58,209 nucleotides of DNA from assembly GCA_022601395.1 (NCBI GenBank), contig JAJACS010000011.1, forward strand, positions 1 through 58,209. Direction: 5' to 3'. The position numbers and the translations under genes were made by a program. Below the pieces are notes generated by a model, which saw nothing but the letters and a program-made list of their open reading frames with translations, was not told the DNA's origin and did not search any database. Shown here piece by piece: positions 8,486-17,217 of the stretch. Every line of letters begins with the position of its first letter. Position 1 is the stretch's first letter. The DNA comes from Chlamydiia bacterium. Its GTDB lineage: Bacteria > Chlamydiota > Chlamydiia > Chlamydiales > GCA-2402025.

Positions 8486-9109
8486 CTAACGTTTTAAAAA
8501 GTTGTCAAATGCTGCCTCTAGAGCGCGCCATTGGTTCTCGAGGCTTGCGTTGATAATGCCTGCTTCGGTCTCTATAATGCAACTTCCTTGTGAAATATCT
8601 TCTCTTTCTTCGAAAGAAAGGATGCGCAACTGATCGAAAAGGTTCTTGATACGGTCCTTTTCGTTTTCCAGAATTTCTTTGTCCTCTTTAGAAACGAGGA
8701 TTTTAACTTCGTGAGCTTGAGTGACAGGTTTAAGAGCCTGTATCACAATATCGACTACTGTTTCAGGCTTTGTTTCCAGTTGGTTCCCAACGATTCTCTT
8801 TGCCGCTTGCAGTGCAATAGGAAGTACGAGCTTCTGCAGCTCGTGCTGCAACTCTTTAACTTTTTTATCGAGGTAGATGATGTGAGAATTAAAAGTGGCA
8901 AGGCCTTCTTTGTGTCCCGTTGCTTTTGCATTCTCCTGAAGCTTTTGGCAAGTCTCTTCGTTTTCTAACCTGAGCTTTTCGATATCATTCTCTGCTTCTT
9001 CGAGCAGTTCATCGATACCGAGGAGTTTAGAGAACTCTTCTGCACGGATCACTTTTGATTTGGATGTTTTTTTAACATCCCCTTGATAGATGAGCGAAAA
9101 TAAGGTCAT
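8486..9109 (-). CDS. sctL: Type III secretion stator protein SctL
   Basis: A 207-residue soluble protein of the SctL/YscL/FliH family, which regulates and tethers the SctN ATPase below the export gate. Residues about 35-90 are strongly charged and heptad-like (LLEEAENDIEKLRLENEETC onward), predicting a coiled coil. The C-terminal half carries the FliH/V-ATPase E-subunit-like pattern (LQKLVLPIALQAAKRIVGNQ, later GSCIIETEAGIINASLENQW). The gene lies between the unnamed T3SS gene and sctR, the position of CT561 in C. trachomatis. The ATPase gene itself is not in this window, consistent with chlamydial T3SS genes being scattered. Confidence 0.88.
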   Translation of the reverse strand: MTLFSLIYQGDVKKTSKSKVIRAEEFSKLLGIDELLEEAENDIEKLRLENEETCQKLQENAKATGHKEGLATFNSHIIYLDKKVKELQHELQKLVLPIALQAAKRIVGNQLETKPETVVDIVIQALKPVTQAHEVKILVSKEDKEILENEKDRIKNLFDQLRILSFEEREDISQGSCIIETEAGIINASLENQWRALEAAFDNFLKR

Positions 9110-9133
9110 ATAATGCGACTTGTTTGTTAAGGT

Positions 9134-9985
9134 TTAAGCTGATTCTATTAATTCACAAACTTGTGATACAAGAATTTGCTGGGCCTTTTTATTTTTCAGT
9201 TCTTTAAAGAGCGTTTTTACAATACTCGCACGTCCCATGTCAAGTTTATGGGAAAGATGCCATAAAAGAGAAATGTGAGAAGCTGATAGAGCTTTGGATA
9301 ATCTGTTTAGGCCACGTTGATGTAGTATTTTCTTCAAAAGCTTTTCATCGCCATCCCAATGGTTAAGGCCTATTGGTTTAAATGCGATAGGTTCGATGGA
9401 CTTACCAAGTTTTCTTAGATACTGCTTTTGCTCGAAAGTAAGTAGAGATTCAATTTTCATAAAATGGGAAGCATCGATCATGGTCTTCATTTCGATAGAA
9501 AGGTCGTGCATGCTTAAGTGGTCGACAAGATGCAAGAGCTCATTCCTTGTAAGGTCTAAAAGGTCGTTAAGTGGATCGTCAGGCAAACATTCTATTGGAA
9601 TAATATTTTGATGTTTCTTTACGAAGTAATGATAGAGTTTTGAGCTAATGTACTCTTTCCCTATATCAGAAAGAGTGTCGACATCTTTTGTTAAGTCGAA
9701 GTATTTGTACAGCTTCTCCTGTTGTTTTTCTGAGAGAACAGAAATAAAAAGATATCGATCTTCATCGTACATCTTTTCAAGAAGGGGCGTGAGCCAGCTA
9801 TAGTGAATAGATGCGAGTCTTTCGCTAAAGTTTGGCAAACCTTTTGAGGGATGCAAGGGAAGTTGGGGAGTAGAAAGAACTTCTTCCTTTTCTTCATCAG
9901 CAAGATGCTGAATCAACTTGGATTTTTTTTCTTCATCTGCACAATCAAGAAAATCCTTAAAGATGTACCAGTCTATCTCTTTCAT
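9134..9985 (-). CDS. CT560-like T3SS locus protein, possible SctK position
   Basis: A 283-residue soluble protein without signal peptide or membrane helix, rich in Leu, Lys and His and predicted largely helical. I do not recognise a named domain. It sits between sctJ and sctL, spaced 18 and 24 bases from them, which is the place of the chlamydial gene CT560. In Yersinia the gene in the same slot is yscK, encoding a sorting-platform adaptor that links the inner ring to SctQ/SctL. A SctK-like role is therefore plausible from position, but the sequence alone does not prove it. Confidence 0.7.
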   Translation of the reverse strand: MKEIDWYIFKDFLDCADEEKKSKLIQHLADEEKEEVLSTPQLPLHPSKGLPNFSERLASIHYSWLTPLLEKMYDEDRYLFISVLSEKQQEKLYKYFDLTKDVDTLSDIGKEYISSKLYHYFVKKHQNIIPIECLPDDPLNDLLDLTRNELLHLVDHLSMHDLSIEMKTMIDASHFMKIESLLTFEQKQYLRKLGKSIEPIAFKPIGLNHWDGDEKLLKKILHQRGLNRLSKALSASHISLLWHLSHKLDMGRASIVKTLFKELKNKKAQQILVSQVCELIESA

Positions 9986-10003
9986 AACTCTTAAGCTACA
10001 CTC

Positions 10004-10945
10004 TTAAGTTACGCTTTCATCTGAAGGGTCTTTTGTTTCAGACTCTACGTTTGTAATAGGTGTTGGATTGAGGAGTTCTTTAAATCCACCTTTCTTTCTA
10101 ATAATTGGGTAGAACTTCCAGAAGAGCCAGCCCATAACTACTGCGAATACAAGAGTGAATAAGATCAGAATAAAAAAGATCGCTCTAAATCTTCCAGCAG
10201 AAGCTTTGTTAAGAACAATACTCCAGATGCTTACATACTCTTTTGAGCCCTTGGTCATTTTATCCATCTGCTCACTGAGCGATACATCGGTAAATCTAGA
10301 TCTATCAGAAACAACGGTGACATTATTGATGTCGAGGCCTGTTATACTTCCTGAAACAATCCTTTTAATTTTGTTCTCGAGGTGATTGTTTGGGTCGTCG
10401 TAAACACCTTGGTGCTTTACATAAACAGCTGCAGTGATATTTTCTTTTGCTTCTTCTTCTGGAGTGCCGCCTTCATCATTTGGAAAAGAAAGTTGCACGC
10501 TTGTATCGATCACACCGTCGATCATAAGGATTGTGTTTGCGATCTGTTGAGCAAGACCTGCTTGGTAGCGGATGTTTTCTTCTTTATCAGAGGTCATGAG
10601 GCCTTGCTTTGCAAAAAGCTCAAGAAGATTCGTTCCGCTCTTTCTTGGAAGGCCGTTACGGTTTAGGATGGACATAGCATCCACAGCTTGACTTTGGTCA
10701 ACATGGATTGCAAATTTTGGTCCGGTACTTTGTCCTCCGATCTCGGGGCCAGAAGAAGCTTCTACTTTGCGAGCATGTATCCCTTTACTCTCAAGGAAGA
10801 CAACAATCATGTTGGCTTCCCTTTCGTCAACACCTGTGACGATAGCAGAGTCATGTTCGCAACCTGTTAAGACAAGTAGCATACAGGAAAGAAGTAGAAA
10901 CGGATTGTTTCGTATTTTTTTAAGAAAAGAAGTAAATCTACTCAT
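10004..10945 (-). CDS. sctJ: Type III secretion inner-ring lipoprotein SctJ
   Basis: A 313-residue lipoprotein of the SctJ/YscJ/FliF family. The signal peptide ends in a lipobox LTGC with Cys29 as the lipidated residue. Two ring-building domains follow (residues about 35-95 and 110-210), with the family pattern DEREANMIVVFLESKGIHA and VSIQLSFPND-type strands. A C-terminal membrane helix (about 256-278) and a short charged cytoplasmic tail complete the protein. It forms the inner-membrane ring of the injectisome. As the first gene of the T3SS block, its promoter should lie in 10946-11059, which has no clear terminator from the operon upstream, so read-through is possible. Confidence 0.93.
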   Translation of the reverse strand: MSRFTSFLKKIRNNPFLLLSCMLLVLTGCEHDSAIVTGVDEREANMIVVFLESKGIHARKVEASSGPEIGGQSTGPKFAIHVDQSQAVDAMSILNRNGLPRKSGTNLLELFAKQGLMTSDKEENIRYQAGLAQQIANTILMIDGVIDTSVQLSFPNDEGGTPEEEAKENITAAVYVKHQGVYDDPNNHLENKIKRIVSGSITGLDINNVTVVSDRSRFTDVSLSEQMDKMTKGSKEYVSIWSIVLNKASAGRFRAIFFILILFTLVFAVVMGWLFWKFYPIIRKKGGFKELLNPTPITNVESETKDPSDESVT

Positions 10946-11059
10946 AGCATCAAAATTGCATCCTTTTTCTTTAAAACTTTTTTTAAAGAAACAAACGTAT
11001 TAATACAAGCAGTAAAAATAAGATGTCACTGCTCTCTTTATATCAAAGCGTAGGATTAT

Positions 11060-12034
11060 TTAGGACCTTTTCTTAAAGACCCACGAAGGGGCGTTATAAA
11101 AACGCCTTTTTGTGTAATCACAAATACCAGCGGTTGCGGCTTTGTACTCAAGAAGTTTATTTTTTCTTTTCTTGTAAGAAGAAGGCTTTACAAGCATTAA
11201 AAGTGTGCACTGTAGAGTTTTTAAAAACTTGTGTTTGTAGAGTTTTGTGATCTCTTTAGTCACGGTATTTTTATATATTGCTTTTCGGCGAATGCTTGGG
11301 ACATTTTTTTCGAGCCAAAGAAGTCTGTTGCGCCACCAGAAATAGGTAGTGTGGGGTCTTCCTCCTGTAAATGATGCAGACACTTTATGATAGACTTTAG
11401 CTTTTGGACAGATGAGGTTTTTATACCCATACTCTTTCGCTCTTGTGCAAAAGTCACTCTCTTCCCAAAAGAGAAAAAACCTAGCATCTAAAAGGCCAAC
11501 TTTTTTAAACACTTCACTTTTTGCAAAAAGAGCGCAGCCGCAGATGTAATCAACAGGGAAAAAGTCTTCGTATGTTTTGTGATCATCCACTTCTCTTGCT
11601 GCAATAAGATCAAACGATGCTTTCTTCTCGTTCCACATTCCGCCTAAATGATCATAAGTGTCTCTTTGCGAGTAGAGATAGATTTTTGCTCCAAGAAGAG
11701 CTTTAGGGTGTTTCTTTGATCCCTTTACAAGCTCGTCTAAAATGTCCGGTTCTACGGCGGTGTCATTATTTAATAGAAAAATGCCGTCAAAGCCTTTTTC
11801 AAGTGCGTACCTAATCGCAACATTATTACCTTCAGCAAAACCAAGGTTTTCCTCGTTTTCAATGAGAGTTACATCAGGATAGTGCTTTTTTATCTCTAAG
11901 GCAGAATCATCGCTTGAACCGTTATCCACAACGATTACATGGTGCTTTCTGTAGGTGAGGTTTTTAAGAGAAGAAAGACACTCGAGAGTGTCTTTCTTTC
12001 CATTAAAATTTAAAAGGATGATCGCAACGTTCAT
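11060..12034 (-). CDS. GT2 family glycosyltransferase at end of pyr operon
   Basis: A 324-residue GT-A fold glycosyltransferase of family 2, rhamnosyltransferase-like. It shows the N-terminal NFNGKKDTLECLSSL and VVDNGSSDDS motifs, an NND metal/nucleotide-sugar motif in IFLLNNDTAVEPD, and a later GCALFAKSEVF plus EESDFCTRAKEYGY. The C-terminal 60 residues are basic and may touch the membrane. It begins 6 bases after pyrF, so it is the last gene of the pyrimidine operon. Its donor and acceptor are unknown; UDP- or dTDP-sugars would link it to the operon's product, but that is inference. Confidence 0.85.
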   Translation of the reverse strand: MNVAIILLNFNGKKDTLECLSSLKNLTYRKHHVIVVDNGSSDDSALEIKKHYPDVTLIENEENLGFAEGNNVAIRYALEKGFDGIFLLNNDTAVEPDILDELVKGSKKHPKALLGAKIYLYSQRDTYDHLGGMWNEKKASFDLIAAREVDDHKTYEDFFPVDYICGCALFAKSEVFKKVGLLDARFFLFWEESDFCTRAKEYGYKNLICPKAKVYHKVSASFTGGRPHTTYFWWRNRLLWLEKNVPSIRRKAIYKNTVTKEITKLYKHKFLKTLQCTLLMLVKPSSYKKRKNKLLEYKAATAGICDYTKRRFYNAPSWVFKKRS

Positions 12035-12040
12035 GTCGTA

Positions 12041-12826
12041 CTAGTTTTCAAGTCTTCTAAGGTACGCATTGTATCCAAGGGACTGATAATCCGCTGCTTC
12101 TTTTTTTGGATCTTCGGCAGCATAGATGCCTCTTCCAACGATAATGATATCGCTGCCATTTTCAAGGATCACACTTTCGACTGTTTTATACTGCTGGCCA
12201 AGAGCGTCCGTGCCTTTTTGTTTCTTAACGCCAGGCGTCATATGAATGAAACCAGGGTCATCTGTAAGCTTGCCCATGGAGATAAAGCCCATTACAAAGT
12301 CTTTGTGCTCTTTTGCAAGAGCAACAGCTGTCTTTGTGTATTCGCCTTTTGCCATAGTACCAGAAGAGCTCATCTCAGCAAGAAGCAGTAGTCCACGTTC
12401 TTTTGGTAGGCCCACTTGTTTAAGGCCTTCGATAATACCAGGGCCAGGAACGATGTGTGCATTAGTGATGTCTGACCAGTCGGAGATTTTATAAATCCCG
12501 TGCTTATACTGCTTACCGGAGATAGTGCCGATATCTGCAAATTTGCGATCTTCAAAGATCATAAAATTGTGTTTTTTAGCGATTGAAAGTAGATCTTGTG
12601 TGAACTCATAAGAAAAATCTTCAAGCAGATCTACATGAGTCTTTAACAGGCAGATAAAAGGACCGATTTCATCTGCGAACTTTAAAAGGTCTGCAGCTTT
12701 TGTCACATCAGGGTTGAAGCAAAGGTTGGATTGCTTTTCTCCCATAATTGCAAAGAGTTTTTTTGCAGCTGGGTTTACAGCGTGCTCTATTCTCTCTTCA
12801 TAAGTCAGTGCTTTTTCTGCAATCAT
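12041..12826 (-). CDS. pyrF: Orotidine-5'-phosphate decarboxylase, eukaryote-like
   Basis: A 261-residue enzyme that converts OMP to UMP, the last step of the pathway. The catalytic block FEDRKFADIG (Asp-Lys-Asp network) is present, with LLKTHVDLLEDF before it and GSDIIIVGRGIY, the phosphate loop, near the C-terminus. The whole protein resembles yeast URA3 and the C-terminal half of animal UMP synthase (IGPFICLLKTHVDLLEDF, SDWSDITNAHIVPGPGI, LLLLAEMSSSGTMAKGEYT, YNAYLRRL) rather than the shorter E. coli-type PyrF. It overlaps the pyrE stop by the four bases ATGA, so translation is coupled. Confidence 0.95.
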   Translation of the reverse strand: MIAEKALTYEERIEHAVNPAAKKLFAIMGEKQSNLCFNPDVTKAADLLKFADEIGPFICLLKTHVDLLEDFSYEFTQDLLSIAKKHNFMIFEDRKFADIGTISGKQYKHGIYKISDWSDITNAHIVPGPGIIEGLKQVGLPKERGLLLLAEMSSSGTMAKGEYTKTAVALAKEHKDFVMGFISMGKLTDDPGFIHMTPGVKKQKGTDALGQQYKTVESVILENGSDIIIVGRGIYAAEDPKKEAADYQSLGYNAYLRRLEN

Positions 12827-13428
12827 ATCTTCACCTGGTTATTTTCTATAAACTTGAATATCTCTTCCTTTTTTTCTTCTGTGATCTTGCCAGTCGTACA
12901 AAGATGGTTCGCGATATCGGAGATTGTATAGAGAGGATGTACGTGGAAGCCTTGCTTTTCTACAGCGAGGATGCCGCCTTGCTGCCTATCAACGATGATC
13001 ACGATATCTTCTATTTTGAGTCCTGCTTCTTGAAGAGGCTCTATTGTTTCGATGATACTTGCACCAGATGTAATCAGATCTTCAATGATGAGACATTTGT
13101 CGTCTTCATTATAATGACCTTCGATCATTTGCTTTGTTCCGTAAGCTTTTGCTTCCTTCCTTTTTAAAAGCATAGGGATGCCTTGCTTAAGAGATAGGCA
13201 TGTCGCGATAGGAAGTGCTGTGTAAGGAACTCCGCAGATACGGTCGGCTTTTAAGCCTGATGCTTTTTTCCAAAGCTCATCAGATATAGTTTCTAGAAGC
13301 TTAGGGTGAGAGATGATAAGACGCAGATCTAAATAAAAAGGGGACTGGATCCCACTTTTTAGTTTAAAATCGCCGAACTTAACAGCTCCGATTTCATAGA
13401 GTTTATCAATGATTTCAAAATGTTTCAT
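12823..13428 (-). CDS. pyrE: Orotate phosphoribosyltransferase, UMPS-N-like
   Basis: A 201-residue enzyme that joins orotate to PRPP to make OMP. The PRPP-binding loop is CLIIEDLITSGASIIETIE. The N-terminal VKFGDFKLKSGIQSPFYLDL, CGVPYTALPIATCLS and LLKRKEAKAYGTKQMIEG blocks match the N-terminal domain of animal UMP synthase closely. The ATG at 13428 is chosen: it has a GGGAGA site and overlaps the pyrD stop as ATGA, whereas the longer frame to 13479 would run deep into pyrD. The final FKFIENNQVKI corresponds to the start of the linker in the fused eukaryotic enzyme. Confidence 0.95.
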   Translation of the reverse strand: MKHFEIIDKLYEIGAVKFGDFKLKSGIQSPFYLDLRLIISHPKLLETISDELWKKASGLKADRICGVPYTALPIATCLSLKQGIPMLLKRKEAKAYGTKQMIEGHYNEDDKCLIIEDLITSGASIIETIEPLQEAGLKIEDIVIIVDRQQGGILAVEKQGFHVHPLYTISDIANHLCTTGKITEEKKEEIFKFIENNQVKI

Positions 13429-14522
13429 GTTAGATCTCCCTTTGTATTGTGGTGTCTCATAGCAAGAAGAGGGTCCCACATCATGCCTGTTGCTGTTTGT
13501 ACAAAGTCAGCGCCAGCTTCAAGATAAGCGTAAAAATGCTCTTTCTTTGTGATTCCACCAACTCCTATAAGAGTAAGTTTTAGTTTTTCTTCGCTAATGA
13601 TTTTTCTTGCGCATCTTACGAAGTTAAGACCGGCTTCTCTTATCGGTCCTCCGCAGATACCTGATGTTTTTCTTTTTTCACCAAGAGCAGGAGCTCCATC
13701 TTTTGTAACAGCGCTCATGCTTAGTGTATTTATCCCTGAGATAGCGTCGATGCCTGCTTTAGCAGCTGCAACAAAAACTTTCCTCATATGTTCTATATCA
13801 TCAAAAATTCCTACCTTAATGATGAGGGGTGTGCTCCCTAGAGCGTCTTTTAGTTTCTTCCCAAGTGCATAAACAGTCTCTTCATTCTTATATAAAGAGC
13901 CTTCTTTTGTTGCGACGTTTGGGCAAGAGAAGTTCGCTTCCACGATTTTTGCGCCAGCTTCTTTTGCAAGAAGTCCTGCCTCTACAAAATCGTCAAAGAA
14001 ATCTGTATCTTCTGATGGCGTTCCAACAAAAGAGACGACAAGCGCTTGGTTCTTACCAAGGCCTTCGTGTGCTTTTTTGATATCCTCAATGAGGTAGTCT
14101 TTGTCCATAGAAGGCATGCCAAAGGAGTTTGTTACTCCAAGTTTTGCGATGTCTTCAGGGAGACTTTCTCTTTGAGTGGCTACTTTTTCTGCGTGGTTTA
14201 CATCTACATAGAGCATGTTTGGTAGAGGATGGCAATTGTGCTTTCTTGAGCGGATTGTTTTATAGGTGACGATATCAAAACCAAGTTTGCTCGCGAGTGT
14301 TGTCCATTTAGATCCTAGCAAGGGTCCTGCAGGAACGCCCAGAGGGCTTGCCACCTGCACCCCTAGAAAGTCATAGAGCACTTCGATTTCAGAGGCATCT
14401 CTTTTTGGGATAGCGCTATCAAAAAAAGGACCTTCTTCCAAGTTCTCTGTATATGAGCGTTTGATGTCATATAGAGGTGTGGTTTCTTTTGTCCACTCAG
14501 GAAGTTTTTCTTTGGTTAGCAT
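13425..14522 (-). CDS. pyrD: Dihydroorotate dehydrogenase, class 1-like
   Basis: A 365-residue FMN enzyme oxidising dihydroorotate to orotate. The active-site motif ANFSCPNV carries Cys where class 2 (membrane, quinone-linked) enzymes carry Ser, so the catalytic base is of the soluble class 1 type. Other landmarks are GVPAGPLLGSKW, TNSFGMPSM, a flavin-phosphate segment LIGVGGITKKEHF and QTATGMMWDP. No N-terminal membrane helix is present. It is longer than the roughly 310 residues of class 1A enzymes, because of an N-terminal extension. No PyrK electron-transfer subunit lies nearby, so the electron acceptor is unclear. It overlaps pyrC by 7 bases and pyrE by 4. Confidence 0.92.
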   Translation of the reverse strand: MLTKEKLPEWTKETTPLYDIKRSYTENLEEGPFFDSAIPKRDASEIEVLYDFLGVQVASPLGVPAGPLLGSKWTTLASKLGFDIVTYKTIRSRKHNCHPLPNMLYVDVNHAEKVATQRESLPEDIAKLGVTNSFGMPSMDKDYLIEDIKKAHEGLGKNQALVVSFVGTPSEDTDFFDDFVEAGLLAKEAGAKIVEANFSCPNVATKEGSLYKNEETVYALGKKLKDALGSTPLIIKVGIFDDIEHMRKVFVAAAKAGIDAISGINTLSMSAVTKDGAPALGEKRKTSGICGGPIREAGLNFVRCARKIISEEKLKLTLIGVGGITKKEHFYAYLEAGADFVQTATGMMWDPLLAMRHHNTKGDLT

Positions 14523-15748
14523 AGAGCCTCCTCTCTTAAGTTATAAACTACGCCTTTCATAATGGCGTAAACAGGCCAGCCTTTTAGCTGCATTCCGCTA
14601 TAGGGAGACCACCCACATTTAGTGTTTAGCAAAGAGTCATCTACAGCTTTTATCATCTCAAGATCAACAAGGATAACATCATCATTTGGAGCAAGTCTAT
14701 AGACCTCTTGGATCCTTGTAGAGCAGAGCCGTATGATGTCTTCGATATTAAGTTTGTGCTCTGATGCAGCAGTTAACAGCAGCGGCAATGTTGTATCAAC
14801 TCCTGGCATTCCAGAAGGCGCCACTCCATACTCTGCAGCTTTTTCTTCTTTTGTGTGAGGTGCGTGGTCGGAGCCGATCGTATCGATAACACCTTCTTTT
14901 ATTGCGTCAAATAAGTATTTTTGATGCTGCTTATCTTTAAGAGAAGGGTTTACCTGCGCTTTGCCTTTTAGAGTTTCATAGGAGTCTGTGTTTAAGAAAA
15001 GGTGGTGAGGTGTTGTTTCGCATGTGACCTGGACCCCTTCTTTTTTAGCTTTTCTTATGCAGTCGATCTCTTCTTTTGAGCTTACGTGAAGGATATGCAG
15101 TCTAGTATGGTAGAGCTTTGCAAGATCGATAGCCTGCTTGGCAGCGGATCTCGCAACTTCAGGAGTTCTTACTAAGCTATGCGTTTTAAAGTCTTTTAAG
15201 TTTGCGTATTTCTTTTGGTTAGCTTCAATCATGCTTTCATCTTCTGCGTGTACGCAGACAAGAAGATCATGAGCGCTTGCTAACGCAAAAGCTGCATGCA
15301 AGCTGCTATCATCATCCATTAGAAGATCACCAGTTGATGTCCCCATGAAGATTTTTAGAGCGATGGTTTGTTCTTTGACTTTTTCGATTTCATCAAAGTG
15401 CTTCTTATCTACTCCAAAGTAGAGATGGTATCTAAGAGGGAAGCCACTTTCTTTGAGCTGGGATTCGATAAGCTCTTTTTTCTCTTTAAGTCTTTCACAT
15501 GTCACTGTTGCAGGATTTGTGTTTGGCATATCAAACACTGTTGTAAATCCTCCAAATAGTGCTGCTTTAGATGCTGTGATCCAGTTTTCCTTGTACTCGT
15601 GACCAGGAGTTCTGAAATGCACATGTGGATCGATGAGCCCGGGAAGAAGTGTCAGGCCTTCGGCGTCGATGATCTGATCTTCATCAGATGCGATCTCATA
15701 ATCAAAGACTTTTCCTGAAGGGGAAGAAACATTCTTGAGGACAATCAT
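14516..15748 (-). CDS. pyrC: Dihydroorotase, class I
   Basis: A 410-residue zinc amidohydrolase closing carbamoyl-aspartate to dihydroorotate. It has the metal motif DPHVHFRTPGHEYKENW, a candidate carboxylated lysine in ALKIFMGTSTGDLL, the metal-binding HAEDE and HILHVSS histidines and the catalytic GSDHAPHTKEEK. Length and motifs fit the class I (longer) dihydroorotases. Its ATG overlaps the pyrI stop as ATGA, so translation is probably coupled. Confidence 0.95.
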   Translation of the reverse strand: MIVLKNVSSPSGKVFDYEIASDEDQIIDAEGLTLLPGLIDPHVHFRTPGHEYKENWITASKAALFGGFTTVFDMPNTNPATVTCERLKEKKELIESQLKESGFPLRYHLYFGVDKKHFDEIEKVKEQTIALKIFMGTSTGDLLMDDDSSLHAAFALASAHDLLVCVHAEDESMIEANQKKYANLKDFKTHSLVRTPEVARSAAKQAIDLAKLYHTRLHILHVSSKEEIDCIRKAKKEGVQVTCETTPHHLFLNTDSYETLKGKAQVNPSLKDKQHQKYLFDAIKEGVIDTIGSDHAPHTKEEKAAEYGVAPSGMPGVDTTLPLLLTAASEHKLNIEDIIRLCSTRIQEVYRLAPNDDVILVDLEMIKAVDDSLLNTKCGWSPYSGMQLKGWPVYAIMKGVVYNLREEALC

Positions 15749-16221
15749 CTGCTATACTCCTTTACTTCATCAATAAGAAAATCTTTTTGGCAGTAGCAGC
15801 AGCTAAGGTAGATGTTTTCTTTTTGCTGCTTTACTAAAAACTTCGTCTTGGCATTTTCATGCCTTGTAATGCACTTTGGATTTGGGCAAACAAGGATCTC
15901 TTCGATGGTGCTTGGTAGTCTTGCTTTTAGCTTTTCTTCTACTTGGTAACTCTTAATGATACTTATCGTGGCCTTTGGGGCAAACAAAGCAACCTTATAG
16001 GCATCTTCTGGTGATAAGAAGATCCCGTCAATTTTGATAAGATCCTTAAATCCTAGCCTTTGACTTTTTAGGTTTTTACCAAGAACTATCGGCTTCTTAT
16101 AAGTGTTTAAAGAAAGAAGCTCGATAATTTTCCCTCCTAGACCGGAGGGAATATGATCAATAACGCTTCCATTCATAAGGGCTGCTACTTGGTACTGTTT
16201 GTCTTTATCAATAAGTTTCAT
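15745..16221 (-). CDS. pyrI: Aspartate carbamoyltransferase regulatory chain
   Basis: A 158-residue regulatory subunit that binds nucleotides in its N-terminal domain and docks to PyrB through a zinc domain. The zinc ligands are visible as Cys112, Cys117, Cys141 and Cys144, with an extra Cys142 in the last knuckle (SCCYC). Its presence predicts an E. coli-type allosteric c6r6 holoenzyme with CTP/ATP control. The stop of pyrB overlaps its start as ATGA. Confidence 0.94.
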   Translation of the reverse strand: MKLIDKDKQYQVAALMNGSVIDHIPSGLGGKIIELLSLNTYKKPIVLGKNLKSQRLGFKDLIKIDGIFLSPEDAYKVALFAPKATISIIKSYQVEEKLKARLPSTIEEILVCPNPKCITRHENAKTKFLVKQQKENIYLSCCYCQKDFLIDEVKEYSR

Positions 16222-17216
16222 AAATGGTTCTCCATTGTCGTCAGCAACTCTTTCGTGTTTAGGGTTTCTTGAAAAATTTCTTCTTCAAACAAATCCTTTT
16301 TTAGAAGAAGTGCAAGAAGAGCTTTTCTCACAAAAACGCCGTTCGCAGATTGCTCAAAATAATAGGCATGCTTTGTTTCATCTACATCAGGGTCTATTTC
16401 ATAGACTCTTGGTAGTGGGTGCATGATCTTTAAGTTGTCTTTAGCCTCTTTAAGTGATGCTTTGTTAATGCAGCAGGCTTTTTTTGTATTCTCATAATCT
16501 TTTTCATTATCGAATCTTTCCTTTTGCACTCTTGTCATATAAAGGATGTCAAGCTTCGGTAGTACTTCATCGACGCTCTTATGGAAAGAGTATTTCACCC
16601 CATTTTTCTTGAGCATATGGCAGATGGAATCTGGAAGCATTAGGCTCTCTGGCGCAACGAAATACATGCGTATATTATAGTGAGCTGCCGCTTTTGCAAG
16701 AGAGTGTACGGTTCTGCCGTTCTTAAGATCGCCAACAAATGCGATTTTTAGATCATCAATCTTTCCCTGACACTCTTTGATTGTAAAAAGATCAAGAAGT
16801 GTTTGCGTTGGGTGTTCATTTGCACCATCGCCAGCATTGATCACAGGTACATGAGCTACTTCTGAGGCAAGCTTTGCAGATCCTTCTGAAGGGTGCCTAA
16901 GTACAATAACATCAGAGTAAGAAGAGATCACTTTAATTGAGTCAGAAAGAGATTCTCCTTTTGAGAAAGAAGTGTTTTTAGAGTCTGCAAACCCTATAAC
17001 ATTGCCAAAGAGTCTATACATTGCGGTTTCAAAAGAGAGTCTTGTTCTTGTTGAAGGCTCGAAAAATAAAGAAGAGAGGACTTTTCCCTTAAGAAAGTCT
17101 ACAGGGCTTTTAGCATTTTTAATGCATTCTGCTGTATGTAAGATTAATTCAAGCTCATCCTTCGAAAGATCCTTTATCGAGATGATGTTTTTGTTAAATA
17201 ATGGATTGTTTTTCAT
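16218..17216 (-). CDS. pyrB: Aspartate carbamoyltransferase catalytic chain
   Basis: A 332-residue catalytic subunit making carbamoyl-aspartate. The carbamoyl-phosphate motif STRTR is at residues 55-59 (within [15 protein letters not shown]), followed by [13 protein letters not shown], the [12 protein letters not shown] motif, and [15 protein letters not shown] near the C-terminus. It starts one base after the stop of the upstream glycosyltransferase; the GGAAT within that gene's last codons is its best Shine-Dalgarno. It pairs with pyrI directly downstream. Confidence 0.96.
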   Translation of the reverse strand: MKNNPLFNKNIISIKDLSKDELELILHTAECIKNAKSPVDFLKGKVLSSLFFEPSTRTRLSFETAMYRLFGNVIGFADSKNTSFSKGESLSDSIKVISSYSDVIVLRHPSEGSAKLASEVAHVPVINAGDGANEHPTQTLLDLFTIKECQGKIDDLKIAFVGDLKNGRTVHSLAKAAAHYNIRMYFVAPESLMLPDSICHMLKKNGVKYSFHKSVDEVLPKLDILYMTRVQKERFDNEKDYENTKKACCINKASLKEAKDNLKIMHPLPRVYEIDPDVDETKHAYYFEQSANGVFVRKALLALLLKKDLFEEEIFQETLNTKELLTTMENHL

Positions 17217-17217
17217 A

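Noticed and set aside
12748..13167. Plus-strand ORF of 139 codons across the pyrE/pyrF junction
   Set aside because: Antisense to two conserved enzymes with clear motifs; low-complexity Phe- and Leu-rich translation.
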